Assembly (NCBI GenBank): GCA_005787345.1
Contig: SYBH01000148.1
Location: 1-64,000, forward strand
Direction of reading: 5' to 3'
Length of the DNA: 64,000 bases
From: Actinomycetota bacterium
GTDB lineage: Bacteria; Actinomycetota; Acidimicrobiia; Acidimicrobiales; Acidimicrobilacustridaceae
The notes under the pieces were generated by a model. The model was not told the origin of the DNA, ran no database searches, and saw nothing but the letters and a program-made list of their open reading frames with translations. Both the position numbers and the translations under genes were made by a program. This document shows, one piece after another, positions 1-9,642 of this stretch. The number at the start of each line of letters is the position of its first letter. Positions within the stretch are counted from its first letter, which is position 1.

Positions 1-790
1 GAATGGTCGTGTAGGTCACTCGTGCGCTGGGCTTGACGATGATTTCAACAACTGCTGAATGCAGCGAGTCGGAGGTATACACCGGCGCCGAACAGCCTTC
101 GATGTAATGAACCTGGCTGCCTTCGTCGGCGATAATCAGCGTGCGTTCAAACTGACCCATGTTTTCCGCGTTGATACGGAAGTAGGCCTGCAGCGGCATT
201 TCGACCGAAACGCCCGGCGGCACATAGATGAATGAGCCACCAGACCACACTGCGGAGTTGAGTGCGGAGAACTTGTTGTCGTTAGAAGGGATAACCGTGC
301 CGAAGTATGCACGAACGATTTCAGGATGCTCACGAAGAGCGGTGTCCATGTCGGTGAAGATGACGCCTTGAGCTTCAAGATCTTCACGGTTCTTGTGGTA
401 CACAACCTCAGATTCGTACTGCGCAGTAACGCCAGCGAGGTACTTACGTTCGGCTTCGGGGATGCCGAGTTTCTCGTAGGTTTCCTTCACTGAGTCGGGA
501 AGTTCATCCCATGCATCGACCTGATGATCGGTCGGCTTGATGTAATAAAAAATGTCGTCGAAGAAAATCTCGGACATGTCGCCGCCCCAATTGGGCATCG
601 GACGCTTCAGGAATTGTGCGTAGGACTTGAGGCGGTAGTCACGCATCCAGTCGGGCTCGCCCTTCATCCACGACATCTCTTTGATGATGTTTTCGTCGAG
701 GCCACGTTTGGGCTTAAAGACGTAATCCTCAGCGTCGCTCCAGCCGAGTTTGTACCGGCCGAGGTCAAGATCAAGTTCAGTGCTGGCCAT
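1..790 (-). CDS. sufB: Fe-S cluster assembly protein SufB (partial, C-terminus off window)
   Basis: Manual reverse translation from ATG at 790: [31 protein letters not shown]...[50 protein letters not shown]; classic SufB. Not in the ORF track because it is open at the edge. Confidence 0.95.
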   Translation of the reverse strand, partial: MASTELDLDLGRYKLGWSDAEDYVFKPKRGLDENIIKEMSWMKGEPDWMRDYRLKSYAQFLKRPMPNWGGDMSEIFFDDIFYYIKPTDHQVDAWDELPDSVKETYEKLGIPEAERKYLAGVTAQYESEVVYHKNREDLEAQGVIFTDMDTALREHPEIVRAYFGTVIPSNDNKFSALNSAVWSGGSFIYVPPGVSVEMPLQAYFRINAENMGQFERTLIIADEGSQVHYIEGCSAPVYTSDSLHSAVVEIIVKPSARVTYTTI

Positions 791-882
791 CAGGGGGCTC
801 CAGGAGGATGGTCGAAATAATTTCTCCTATGGCGATAGTAACAAATACCCCGGGCCAATCAACCCTCTAAGGGCACATTCCC

Positions 883-1851
883 CTAGGTGTGACGAGAATC
901 GCCCGAAATGGCGAACGCTGCTCGCAGCCGAGCGAAGCCTTCATCGAGTCCAACCGTCGGCTCCCAACCGAGGATCCTTCTTGTCTCACGCTGATCAAAC
1001 CAGTGGGCCACCGAAAGTTGCCGAGCGGCGAAATGGGTGAGAGGAGGCTCTGACCCCGGCCAGACCCGATCAATCAGCGAACCGAGAAGACTGGCGACGG
1101 GAGCCGGCACTGACCTCGGCATTCGTTCAATGCCGGCAGCTTCAAGAATGGACGACACCAGGTCACGCAACGGCCTCGGTTCACCACCGGTGATGACGAG
1201 CGACCGCGTTGTGGCCTCGTCGTCGGCAACGCAGTGGTCCAGTCCGGCGACAAGTCCCGCGGCCGCATCATCGAGATAGGTGGTGTCGACGAGCGCTCGG
1301 CCCCCGTCGGGCAGCACCAACTTCCCCGAACGCGCTCGATCGACGATTCGGCCGATGAGCTGCGTATCGCCTGGACCCCACACCAAATGGGGGCGAAGGA
1401 TCACCGTAGAAATCGATGACTCCGAACGCACAACATTCTCGGCAAGAGCCTTTGATCGGGCATAGCCATCGCGACCGGAATAATCGGCGGTAAGAGCTCC
1501 CACACCAACGCTTGCCTGATCGTGGAATGCCACCGATGGGCTCGAGATGTACACGAAGCGACCGCCGGCGACTGCCGCATTCAGCGCATTGCGAGTTCCC
1601 TCGACGTTGATCGCCACCATGTCGACCCATGGCGCCTTGGGTGCAACGAGCGCGGCGAGGTGGACCACAGCGTCGACGCCGTCGGCAGCCGCGAACAACT
1701 CGGCACGATCTCGGATATCTCCGAAAACATCAACAGCATTTGATCCCGATGCACTTCGCTGGAAACAGATCACATCCTCGCCCCGAGCGACAAGAAGGTT
1801 CGCCACGGTTCGACCGAGGAGGCTTGATCCCCCGGTGACAAGAACTTTCAT
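883..1851 (-). CDS. oleD: NAD(P)-dependent epimerase/dehydratase, OleD-like 2-alkyl-3-oxoalkanoate reductase
   Basis: SDR-type Rossmann motif MKVLVTGGSSLLGRTVANLL; 4-bp overlap with upstream oleBC; operon context with OleA and OleBC. Confidence 0.85.
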   Translation of the reverse strand: MKVLVTGGSSLLGRTVANLLVARGEDVICFQRSASGSNAVDVFGDIRDRAELFAAADGVDAVVHLAALVAPKAPWVDMVAINVEGTRNALNAAVAGGRFVYISSPSVAFHDQASVGVGALTADYSGRDGYARSKALAENVVRSESSISTVILRPHLVWGPGDTQLIGRIVDRARSGKLVLPDGGRALVDTTYLDDAAAGLVAGLDHCVADDEATTRSLVITGGEPRPLRDLVSSILEAAGIERMPRSVPAPVASLLGSLIDRVWPGSEPPLTHFAARQLSVAHWFDQRETRRILGWEPTVGLDEGFARLRAAFAISGDSRHT

Positions 1852-4286
1852 CGTCCCGCCAAGAACTCTGATGCAGTGACAGCGAGAACTTCGCGCTTGA
1901 TCTTCGACTGATGGCGGATGTCGACGGGAAGTTCACCTTCCAAGACCGCAGCGATTTCGAAAACAGAGCATTGCCGAACCTTCGCTGTGACCTCGGCACT
2001 AGCGAGCCGAAGCTTTCCCTCTGTCTGAACCACCACCGCAATCACCTGCGTTCCAACGGGGCCAATTCCCACCGCCGCAACCAGTCGGCCGAGTTCAGTC
2101 GAGATCGGGTCTTCAACAAGAACACTCGGAACCGTTCGTGTTGCCATGAATAACGCGTGTTGCAGTCGACCAAGTTGATGAAGGTCGCCATTGGTATCGA
2201 CAAGGCCAAGATCACCAGTGCGGTGGAATCGTTGACCCTTCACTATGAATTCCGAGTGATGTTCGGTTCCCCACTGCTGGTCGTATCCATCAAACATCCA
2301 TGGCGCGTGCACCGCGAGTTCGCCCCACTCACCATTCGGAAGTGAGTGAGGGGCTGAGTTATCAAGTGAAAGCACCATTACCTGAGCACCAGCGAGAGGC
2401 TTGCCAGTGTTGGTTCCGTCGACCACTGATGTTGTCGCGCCAACTCCATCGGTAATAGGCATTGCCTCGGTCATTCCCCATGGTGATCGAACGTCAGCAC
2501 CTGTCACCAACGCAATTGATGACGCCAAATGGGTTGAAATAGGGGCACCCGCAAGCATCACAAGACGAAGTTCGATCGTTCGTCCATTCGCAGTTTCAAC
2601 GATGCGACGAGCAGACGCCGGCGAAAGCCATGCGACATCGACTTGCGAAGATTCGATGACCCGAGCGAAACGGTCGAAATCGAGTTCGGCAGGCTTTGTG
2701 ACATCGATATCGGGCAGTACACATGGCACACCAAGTGCCGGCCCCAACAAAATGAACGGTGCAAAGGAGGTGAGGAAACCTTGCTCTGCCGACATCGTGA
2801 ATGATTCAACAATGACATCTCGCTGCGCGGCTAACGCTCCGTGCCGATACCGAACTGGCTTTGCCGGACCAGTTGAACCCGACGTATGCACAACCGCAGC
2901 TTCAAACTCGGGACGAAGTTCGGGAAGATCAATCGAAGTTGACGAACGATGTGTCGTCAGTGAAACCGCATGCGGGAATCGACTGGTGCAGATCATTCGT
3001 GCGCCTGGGGTCCAACCCAACGCTTTCGCGGCAGTGAGAGTTTTCGAGGTTCCAAATACCCACTTCGAGTTTGCTCCGCGAAGCACTGTTCGAAGACCTC
3101 GCGCTCCAAGTCCACTATCAGCCACGACCAACACGCCGCCAGCAAGCCAAACTCCGAATGAAGCAGCGAGGAGATCTGAACCCGGAGGCACGAGCATGGC
3201 GACTCGATCGCCAACCGAGAGGCCAGCCCGCACAAGCATGCGCGCTATGTCGGTGGCTTCATGGGCAAGCGACTTCCAAGAGACAGCACCATTGCGATCG
3301 GTGAACGCTGCGTCGTCATCGTTGGAACGAGACAACAATCCGCGGGTCATGGGGACGAACGAATCGCTGCTTGGCGAATTTCGGGCTGATTGCTCAACTG
3401 CGGGCTTGGGACCGAGCACATTTCTGAGCCATGTCGACGCGATTGCAGCCATTGGTTCATCGAGCGGAACGAGATGAGCGGCCTGAGGGAATCGATGGAC
3501 GGCGGCGTGCGGGGCCCGCTGCAAAAGATCTGCCAAGAACCGATCGTGGAACACGCGATCGCGGCCACCCCATACAAGCAAAAGCGGAACATCAAGATTC
3601 GAAAGGGTGTTCGCTGACTTCTGGAGTGCGTTCCACGAAACATCTTTTTCTGAGATCGGAATATCGGCCACGAAGTCAGCAACTGCTACACGACGTTCGG
3701 CCGATTGGTACGGAGCACGAAGCGCTTCGCGATGCCGCTTCTCTGTCATCGCCGCAGTTCCGCTCACAAATACAGAACTCCGCCGACAGGTGAGATCAAC
3801 AAATCGTCGCGCCGTTGAAATAAGTGGCGGCATTGGGGTCCGCTCTGGAAGCCCAACACCAGTGTTTCCAAGAATCACGGCCTGCACGTCGAGTGAAGCC
3901 ACTGCACCAAGAGCAACAGGGCCACCCCAGTCGTGGGCAGCAAGAACCAGAGGACCTGAGGTGTGCTGTTCACAAAACGCAACGAGTTCTGCGACACGGG
4001 TCTCGAGCGTGCGCGGTGCGGATCGTTCCGACCAACCCATACCGGTTTGGTCGACAGCAATAACGCGCCACTCAGGGCTCAGCGTTTCGAGGAAGCCCTT
4101 CCAGAGATAACCCCATGTCGGATTCCCGTGAACGCAAACAACGGTTCCGAGTTCGCCAACACCGGTGTCGAGAATGCTCCATTCGACATCGGCAGCATTG
4201 GGTCGCTCAATACCCACCATTCGGTGCCACGCCGGATCAATCCCCCACCGTTCCCAGTCAGCAGCGGACGGGGTGTTGATCGACAA
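1848..4286 (-). CDS. oleBC: Fused OleB (alpha/beta hydrolase, beta-lactone decarboxylase) - OleC (AMP-binding beta-lactone synthetase)
   Basis: 812 aa; N-terminal haloalkane-dehalogenase-like HDWGGP nucleophile motif; C-terminal ANL P-loop VHTSGSTGPAKPVRYRHG and TGDLG motif; lies between oleA and oleD. Confidence 0.88.
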   Translation of the reverse strand: MSINTPSAADWERWGIDPAWHRMVGIERPNAADVEWSILDTGVGELGTVVCVHGNPTWGYLWKGFLETLSPEWRVIAVDQTGMGWSERSAPRTLETRVAELVAFCEQHTSGPLVLAAHDWGGPVALGAVASLDVQAVILGNTGVGLPERTPMPPLISTARRFVDLTCRRSSVFVSGTAAMTEKRHREALRAPYQSAERRVAVADFVADIPISEKDVSWNALQKSANTLSNLDVPLLLVWGGRDRVFHDRFLADLLQRAPHAAVHRFPQAAHLVPLDEPMAAIASTWLRNVLGPKPAVEQSARNSPSSDSFVPMTRGLLSRSNDDDAAFTDRNGAVSWKSLAHEATDIARMLVRAGLSVGDRVAMLVPPGSDLLAASFGVWLAGGVLVVADSGLGARGLRTVLRGANSKWVFGTSKTLTAAKALGWTPGARMICTSRFPHAVSLTTHRSSTSIDLPELRPEFEAAVVHTSGSTGPAKPVRYRHGALAAQRDVIVESFTMSAEQGFLTSFAPFILLGPALGVPCVLPDIDVTKPAELDFDRFARVIESSQVDVAWLSPASARRIVETANGRTIELRLVMLAGAPISTHLASSIALVTGADVRSPWGMTEAMPITDGVGATTSVVDGTNTGKPLAGAQVMVLSLDNSAPHSLPNGEWGELAVHAPWMFDGYDQQWGTEHHSEFIVKGQRFHRTGDLGLVDTNGDLHQLGRLQHALFMATRTVPSVLVEDPISTELGRLVAAVGIGPVGTQVIAVVVQTEGKLRLASAEVTAKVRQCSVFEIAAVLEGELPVDIRHQSKIKREVLAVTASEFLAGR

Positions 4287-4292
4287 GGTCGA

Positions 4293-5306
4293 CTACCAGA
4301 CCAGTTCGGCGACCGAACAGTTCAGTCCAGAACCGATACCCATCAGCAGAACACGATCGCCTGGCGACAGACGATCAGCAGTTACCGACAACGTGTATGG
4401 AACCGCAGCGGGACCAATGTTTCCGAAGTCAGGATAGGTAAGCGGCACTCGATTGATATCGATCGAAAGCAACTCACAAAGTTTTGTGGTGTGTACTGCC
4501 GAGACCTGATGAAGGATGTAGGTGTCGCAGTTCGACCATTGCCAACCATCGGCCAAGGCATCGTTGAAGGTGGCCTCCGCAAGATCGAGACCCGACTCGA
4601 GTAACGCTGCGGTGTCTGTGCGCATCTCGTCAAGATCACCGACGCAAAGGTCGTGATACTTCGTTGCGGCACGGGTGACTCCACCGAGGAACTGATGCGA
4701 ACCGGGCCTCGGCCCACCCATCACCATCGCTGCTGCGCCCGAACCAAGGGTGAGCGAAGCGAACTGGTCGAAGACGTCGCTCACAGTAGAGGACGGGTCC
4801 TGTAAGCGAGCAATGGTCTGAGTCTGGGGTTGACGGCTTCCTTCGCCATCGACAATGAGCACAACCTTCACCTGACCCGCATCGATCATCGATGAGGCAA
4901 TCGTCATCGCGTTGATGAAGCCCAAGCACGCGTTGCCAAGGTCGAAGTTCATGGCGCTGGTTGAAAGCCCCAAACGGTTATGAACAGCACAAGCAACGCT
5001 GGGTTCGAGATGGTGCTTGCACACTGAGGTGGAAATCAAAAGGTCGACTTCACCCGGAGCGACTCCAGCCTGTTCAAGCGCAAGCGCACCGGCACGAGCT
5101 GCAGCATCATCGAACGTGACATCTTCGGGCCACCAACGGCGCGCCTTGATGCCAGCCACGGACTCGAGGAGCCCCGGACGAACGCCGACTCGCTCATAGG
5201 TTTCGGCAAGCTGCTCGTCGATCCAGGCTGAGGTAACGATCTCGGGAGCATCCACATGAGAGACCGACCACATATGGGATCGGCTGAACATAAACGGAGA
5301 ACTCAC
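4293..5306 (-). CDS. oleA: OleA-like 3-oxoacyl-ACP synthase III / thiolase (Claisen condensation of acyl-CoAs)
   Basis: Thiolase fold with GNACLGF active Cys, YILHQVS His and FGNIGPAAVP Asn motifs; N-terminal pattern of OleA; adjacent to oleBC. Confidence 0.88.
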   Translation of the reverse strand: MSSPFMFSRSHMWSVSHVDAPEIVTSAWIDEQLAETYERVGVRPGLLESVAGIKARRWWPEDVTFDDAAARAGALALEQAGVAPGEVDLLISTSVCKHHLEPSVACAVHNRLGLSTSAMNFDLGNACLGFINAMTIASSMIDAGQVKVVLIVDGEGSRQPQTQTIARLQDPSSTVSDVFDQFASLTLGSGAAAMVMGGPRPGSHQFLGGVTRAATKYHDLCVGDLDEMRTDTAALLESGLDLAEATFNDALADGWQWSNCDTYILHQVSAVHTTKLCELLSIDINRVPLTYPDFGNIGPAAVPYTLSVTADRLSPGDRVLLMGIGSGLNCSVAELVW

Positions 5307-5346
5307 CCGCTCAGCCTAGGGCCCGATCGGCCAGTCCAGAGTCCGG

Positions 5347-6228
5347 TCAGCTCAATAGCGCTGGGGCAAGGCGTTGCCACGTCTCAAGAGGGATCGAAGT
5401 GCCGTCCGGAGGCAGCACCTGAATGCAGACATGATCGGCCCCCGCATCGTGATGCGCTTTGACCCGATCGGAAATTGCGGCTTCGTCGCCCCATGCCACG
5501 ATCGCGTCCACCAGACGATCCGATCCTCCGTCAACAAAGTCTTCGTCGGTGAACCCGAATCGCTTCAAATTGTTTGTGTAGTTCGGAAGCGTGAGATACA
5601 TCGCCATGTGCCCGCGTGCAATCTCGCGAGCCTTTGCCGGATCAGCTTCAAGAACCACTGCTTGTTCCGGGCATAGCCAACCTCGATCACCCATGACCTC
5701 ACGGGCAAATGCGGTGTGCTCAACAGGAATGAAATAGGGGTGCGCACCCTGAGTCCGTTCAGCGGCAAGTTCCAGCATCTTTGGGCCAAGCGCAGCGAGA
5801 ACCTTCTGAGGCGGCGCACTTGCAGGCGACGCTGTGAACAACCCGTTATCCATTGCATCGAGATAGGTCTTCATCGCTGAGAACGGCTTCGAATAGTCGT
5901 GACCACGAAGCCCAGACACCATGACCTCATGGCTCACCCCAAGACCAAGAAGGAAGCGGTCAGGGAAGGCCTCGGACACGGTGTTCCATGCGGAGTTCGC
6001 ACACAGCGCATCGCGGGCGTAGATCGATGCGATACCGGTGGCGATCACCATCTTCTTTGACCCAGCAAGAAGAAGCGTTGAGCTCACGAACGATTCACGT
6101 CCGATCATCTCCGGAATCCATAGGGCTCCGTAACCGAGTTCCTCGATTTCCGCAGCGGTTTCCTGCGCCTGGGAGGAGGGAACGAGATCAAGTTGATAGG
6201 CCCACAGGCCAACGCGTCCAAGATTCAT
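5347..6228 (-). CDS. LLM class (F420-dependent) oxidoreductase
   Basis: Luciferase-like TIM barrel: VGLWAYQLDLVPSSQAQETAAEIEELGYGALWIPE...FLLGLGVSH. Confidence 0.85.
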   Translation of the reverse strand: MNLGRVGLWAYQLDLVPSSQAQETAAEIEELGYGALWIPEMIGRESFVSSTLLLAGSKKMVIATGIASIYARDALCANSAWNTVSEAFPDRFLLGLGVSHEVMVSGLRGHDYSKPFSAMKTYLDAMDNGLFTASPASAPPQKVLAALGPKMLELAAERTQGAHPYFIPVEHTAFAREVMGDRGWLCPEQAVVLEADPAKAREIARGHMAMYLTLPNYTNNLKRFGFTDEDFVDGGSDRLVDAIVAWGDEAAISDRVKAHHDAGADHVCIQVLPPDGTSIPLETWQRLAPALLS

Positions 6229-6285
6229 GCCCGCACCCTAGGCATCGACAGCCAATCAAGGCGAGGCCAGCCCTAGACTTGCGAT

Positions 6286-6759
6286 GTGCTGACGAACCCC
6301 ATCGATTCGGCAAACCAGGGTCCTCCCCCGCCGCCCGCCGAAACGACGCGACTCCGTCGCGGCAAGACCGGTGTTTGGATTGCGGGCGGCGCTGCACTTG
6401 CTGGATGCGTTGCGGTTGGCGTTATCGACCCCAACACGACACAACTTCTCCCAGCATGCACGTTCAAGGCCACGACCGGTCTCGATTGCCCCGGATGCGG
6501 CATGACTCGCGGTCTCCACGCACTCTTGAACGGCGATGTGCTGCGTGCCCTCAGCCACAACCTTCTTCTAAGCGTCGTCCTCGTTACGTCAGTTGTTTGG
6601 TTCGGTTGGAACGCGATCGCACGACGAACCGGACGACGCGTGCTTCATTTTGAGTTCAAACGAAACGCGTGGATCGCAATTGGTCTCGCAGTTGTCGCGT
6701 TTTGGGTCTTGCGAAATCTGCCGTGGTCACCGTTCAACTGGTTGGGTTCAGACGCGTAA
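6286..6759 (+). CDS. DUF2752 domain-containing membrane protein
   Basis: CPGCGMTRGLHALLNGDVLRA motif with hydrophobic helices. Confidence 0.8.
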   Translation: MLTNPIDSANQGPPPPPAETTRLRRGKTGVWIAGGAALAGCVAVGVIDPNTTQLLPACTFKATTGLDCPGCGMTRGLHALLNGDVLRALSHNLLLSVVLVTSVVWFGWNAIARRTGRRVLHFEFKRNAWIAIGLAVVAFWVLRNLPWSPFNWLGSDA

Positions 6760-6775
6760 ACCGCCGGTTGAGACT

Positions 6776-7297
6776 TCAGTCGATTCGACGCATCTGCGCT
6801 TTATAGAACTTCCCGCGTTCGGCGTAATCACGAACAGCGATTTCTTGGATGAACGACTGATTCGGCCCGACCTCACGCAACTTTGCGGGAATTCCAAGCG
6901 CCATCATACCGGTGGGGACTTCCATACGATTTGGTACAACGGCGTTAGAACCCACGAGCGAACCCGAACGAACTATCGCTTCGTGCAGCACAACCGAGCC
7001 GTTACCAACAAGCGAATTGCTTTCGATCGTGCAGCCCTCGAGGTGAACAATGTGACCAATCACGCAATCATCGCCAACAATCGTTGGGCGGGTGGGAATG
7101 CAATGAATAACAGTTCCGTCTTGAATCGAGGTACGTTCGCCAATACGAATTCCGCCATTGTCACCGCGCAAAACTGCGCATGGCCAAATCGTGCTGTCGG
7201 CACCGATCGTGACGTCACCAATGACAACAGCCTCGGGGTGCACCCACGCGTCGGGATGAATTTCAGGAACCATGTCGCCCAACGCGTAAATGGCCAT
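6776..7297 (-). CDS. Gamma carbonic anhydrase family / LbetaH acyltransferase-like protein
   Basis: Hexapeptide repeats with GDVTIGADSTIWPCAVLRGDNGGIRIGERTSIQDGTVIH. Confidence 0.9.
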   Translation of the reverse strand: MAIYALGDMVPEIHPDAWVHPEAVVIGDVTIGADSTIWPCAVLRGDNGGIRIGERTSIQDGTVIHCIPTRPTIVGDDCVIGHIVHLEGCTIESNSLVGNGSVVLHEAIVRSGSLVGSNAVVPNRMEVPTGMMALGIPAKLREVGPNQSFIQEIAVRDYAERGKFYKAQMRRID

Positions 7298-7300
7298 GGC

Positions 7301-7798
7301 TTAGAACGCCACCCGGCCATAGCCGCCGCGGAAGAAAACAAGTGCTCCGCCTTCGTGCTTCACGTCGAGATCGGTCACAGCACAAACGATGATGTCGTGA
7401 TCGCCGCCGTCGAGGACTGAGTGAAGATCACAGTCGATGTAGGCAAGTACTCCGTTAATGAGCGGTGCACCGTTGCCCGAGTGCTTCCAGCCAATCTCGG
7501 AGAACTTGTCGTCTGCCTTTGAACCGAATACTCGGCTCACATCTTCCTGATCGTCAGCGAGGATGTTGATGCAGAACTTTCCGGCACCGCGCAACTTTCC
7601 CCAACTGGCCGAGGTTTTCGTCGCACTGAAGAGAACCAGCGCCGGATCAAGAGACAACGACGTAAATGAACCGATGGCCATACCTGCTGGGCCCTCGTCA
7701 GTCATCGCAGTAATCACTGCGACGCCAGTAGGGAAATGCCCAAGAACCTGTCGGTACTTGGCGCCATCGAATGCGCTGGTTTCAGAATTCTCGCTCAC
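7301..7798 (-). CDS. Flavin reductase family protein
   Basis: HFPTGVAVITA...GMAIGSFTSLSLDPALVLFS, FMN-binding flavin reductase-like. Confidence 0.88.
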   Translation of the reverse strand: MSENSETSAFDGAKYRQVLGHFPTGVAVITAMTDEGPAGMAIGSFTSLSLDPALVLFSATKTSASWGKLRGAGKFCINILADDQEDVSRVFGSKADDKFSEIGWKHSGNGAPLINGVLAYIDCDLHSVLDGGDHDIIVCAVTDLDVKHEGGALVFFRGGYGRVAF

Positions 7799-7810
7799 AA
7801 GGGCGAGATC

Positions 7811-8644
7811 CTAGGCGAGGGTGATGCTGAGACCCTCGAACGCTGCAACGATCGAATCGACACCCATTGTGCGACCGGTTTCTCGCGCTCCGGCGAGGAG
7901 CTGATCGAGGGTTTCATCGTCGTGCGAGGGGTCGTGATGAAACAAAACCAACTGTCCGACTTCAGCAGCAGCAGCGACACGAACGGCGTAGTCAACAGTG
8001 CAGTGACCCCATGTCGGCTTCGACGCGAATTCTTCGGGCGTGTACTGCGCGTCGTGGATAAGAACATCGACACCACGACAAAGTTCGAGGACCGCAGGAT
8101 CGATGGAAAATCCGTCAGCCGGTTGCTGATGATCGCTGACGTAGGCCACGGAAAAGCCATTGCGCTCAACTCGATAACCGAACGTCGTGTCCGTATGAGG
8201 AACTTCGAGCGCCGTCACTTTTGCTCCCGCTACTTCGTGAACACCTTCGGTAAGAGTGAAGAACGAAACGTCGCCGGGGAGATCTTGACGAGTAACTGGG
8301 AAAAACGGAGGACGCATCAAGTCGTCGAATGCATCGGCGAATGCCACACCGTCATGGTCTGGCCCGTAGACCGAAAGTGTTGAACCAGATACCAGCAGCG
8401 GCTGACAGAAAGGAAGCCCTTGGACGTGATCCCAGTGAAGGTGTGTCACGAGTGCGTGCGCATGCAACTGCGCACCGGCACCTTGGTCGGCGCCGAAGTA
8501 CCGGAGTCCGGTTCCGAGGTCAAGCAGGATCGGATCGCTATCGGCACTGCGCAGGACAACGCTCGCGGTATTGCCCCCGTAACGAGAGGTGCTCTCTCCA
8601 GCACATGGCGTCGACCCCCGAACTCCGTAAAACGTGATCTCCAC
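7811..8644 (-). CDS. MBL-fold metallo-hydrolase (phosphodiesterase/RNase Z-like)
   Basis: VEITFYGVRGSTPCAG...ALVTHLHWDHVQGLPF; probable GTG start at 8644 rather than the upstream ORF start. Confidence 0.85.
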   Translation of the reverse strand: MEITFYGVRGSTPCAGESTSRYGGNTASVVLRSADSDPILLDLGTGLRYFGADQGAGAQLHAHALVTHLHWDHVQGLPFCQPLLVSGSTLSVYGPDHDGVAFADAFDDLMRPPFFPVTRQDLPGDVSFFTLTEGVHEVAGAKVTALEVPHTDTTFGYRVERNGFSVAYVSDHQQPADGFSIDPAVLELCRGVDVLIHDAQYTPEEFASKPTWGHCTVDYAVRVAAAAEVGQLVLFHHDPSHDDETLDQLLAGARETGRTMGVDSIVAAFEGLSITLA

Positions 8645-8759
8645 TGTCCACCTCCTCCCCGAGTACCAATGGATGGGGAACGCTAGGACAAGGGTCCATT
8701 GATGTGAAGGGAGAGTGACATGTCTCACACCTCTGCCGGAATCTCGCTACCTTCGCACC

Positions 8760-9640
8760 ATGCAGATCGACTCCATCACTGTTCCCACCAGCGAACTCAC
8801 CTACGGCTGTCTCACCGCCGGCGATTCCGGCCCACTCGCCCTTTGCCTCCATGGATTTCCCGATACCGCCCATGGATGGCGCTACCTCCTACCCGCCCTC
8901 GCCGATGCCGGATACCGGGCTGTCGCCCCATTTATGCGGGGTTACGCGCCGACGTCGATCCCGGCTGATGGCCAGTTCCACGTCGCCACCCTCGCCCGCG
9001 ATGCCACGGTTCTTCACGAAGCCCTGGGTGGCGACAGCGATGCGGTGATCATCGGCCACGACTGGGGCGCACTCGCGACCTACGGCGCAGCATCCTTTGC
9101 CCCTGACCGTTGGCGCCGAGTTGTCACCGCTGCAGTGCCACCAGCTTCGTCAATGGCGTCCGCGATGATGACCTACGACCAACTCAAACGCTCGTGGTAC
9201 ATGTTTTTCTTTCAGGTCGGTCTTTCCGACTTCGTCGTCTCGATGAACGATCTTGAATTCATCGAGCGACTGTGGGCTGACTGGTCACCTGGTCACCTGG
9301 TCACGACGCGACGATTGACATGCAGCACATCCGAGAATCAATCGGGAACCCCGAACATCTCACTGCAGTGCTCGGCTACTACCGCGCAACATGGGGAACT
9401 GAACCTGTGTCGGCTGACTACCAAGAAATTCAAGCCCTCCTCGGCACACCCCCGCCGCAACCGACGCTCTACATCCACGGCCGTAACGACGGGTGTATCG
9501 GCGTGGAGTTCGCAGAGAATGCAGCAGCGGGACTCAGTGAAGGTTCACACGCAGCGATCATCGAAGACGCAGGGCACTTCACGCAGGTGGAGAAGCCCGA
9601 GGAATTCAATCGACTTGTGTTGGAGTTCATTCAGCCCTGA
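8760..9640 (+). pseudogene. Alpha/beta hydrolase (epoxide hydrolase-like), frameshifted
   Basis: N-terminal half (HGFPDTAHGWRYL, IIGHDWGALATYG) in frame 0; C-terminal half (LYIHGRNDGCI, EDAGHFTQVEKPEEF) in another frame from about 9305; the break coincides with three tandem CTGGTCAC copies. Confidence 0.85.
9281..9304. repeat. Perfect 8-bp tandem repeat (CTGGTCAC)x3
   Basis: Direct reading: CTGGTCAC CTGGTCAC CTGGTCAC. Confidence 0.97.
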
Positions 9641-9642
9641 GA

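Noticed and set aside
136-405. 89-aa minus-strand ORF in the first 400 bp
   Set aside because: Wrong frame; the true gene is sufB, open at the window edge.
2401-3477. 358-aa plus-strand ORF antisense to oleBC
   Set aside because: Low-complexity Ser/Arg/Thr composition, no recognisable motifs; antisense shadow of the well-supported oleBC.
9281-9304. CRISPR-like or mobile-element repeat
   Set aside because: Only three adjacent 8-bp units with no spacers; consistent with slippage duplication.
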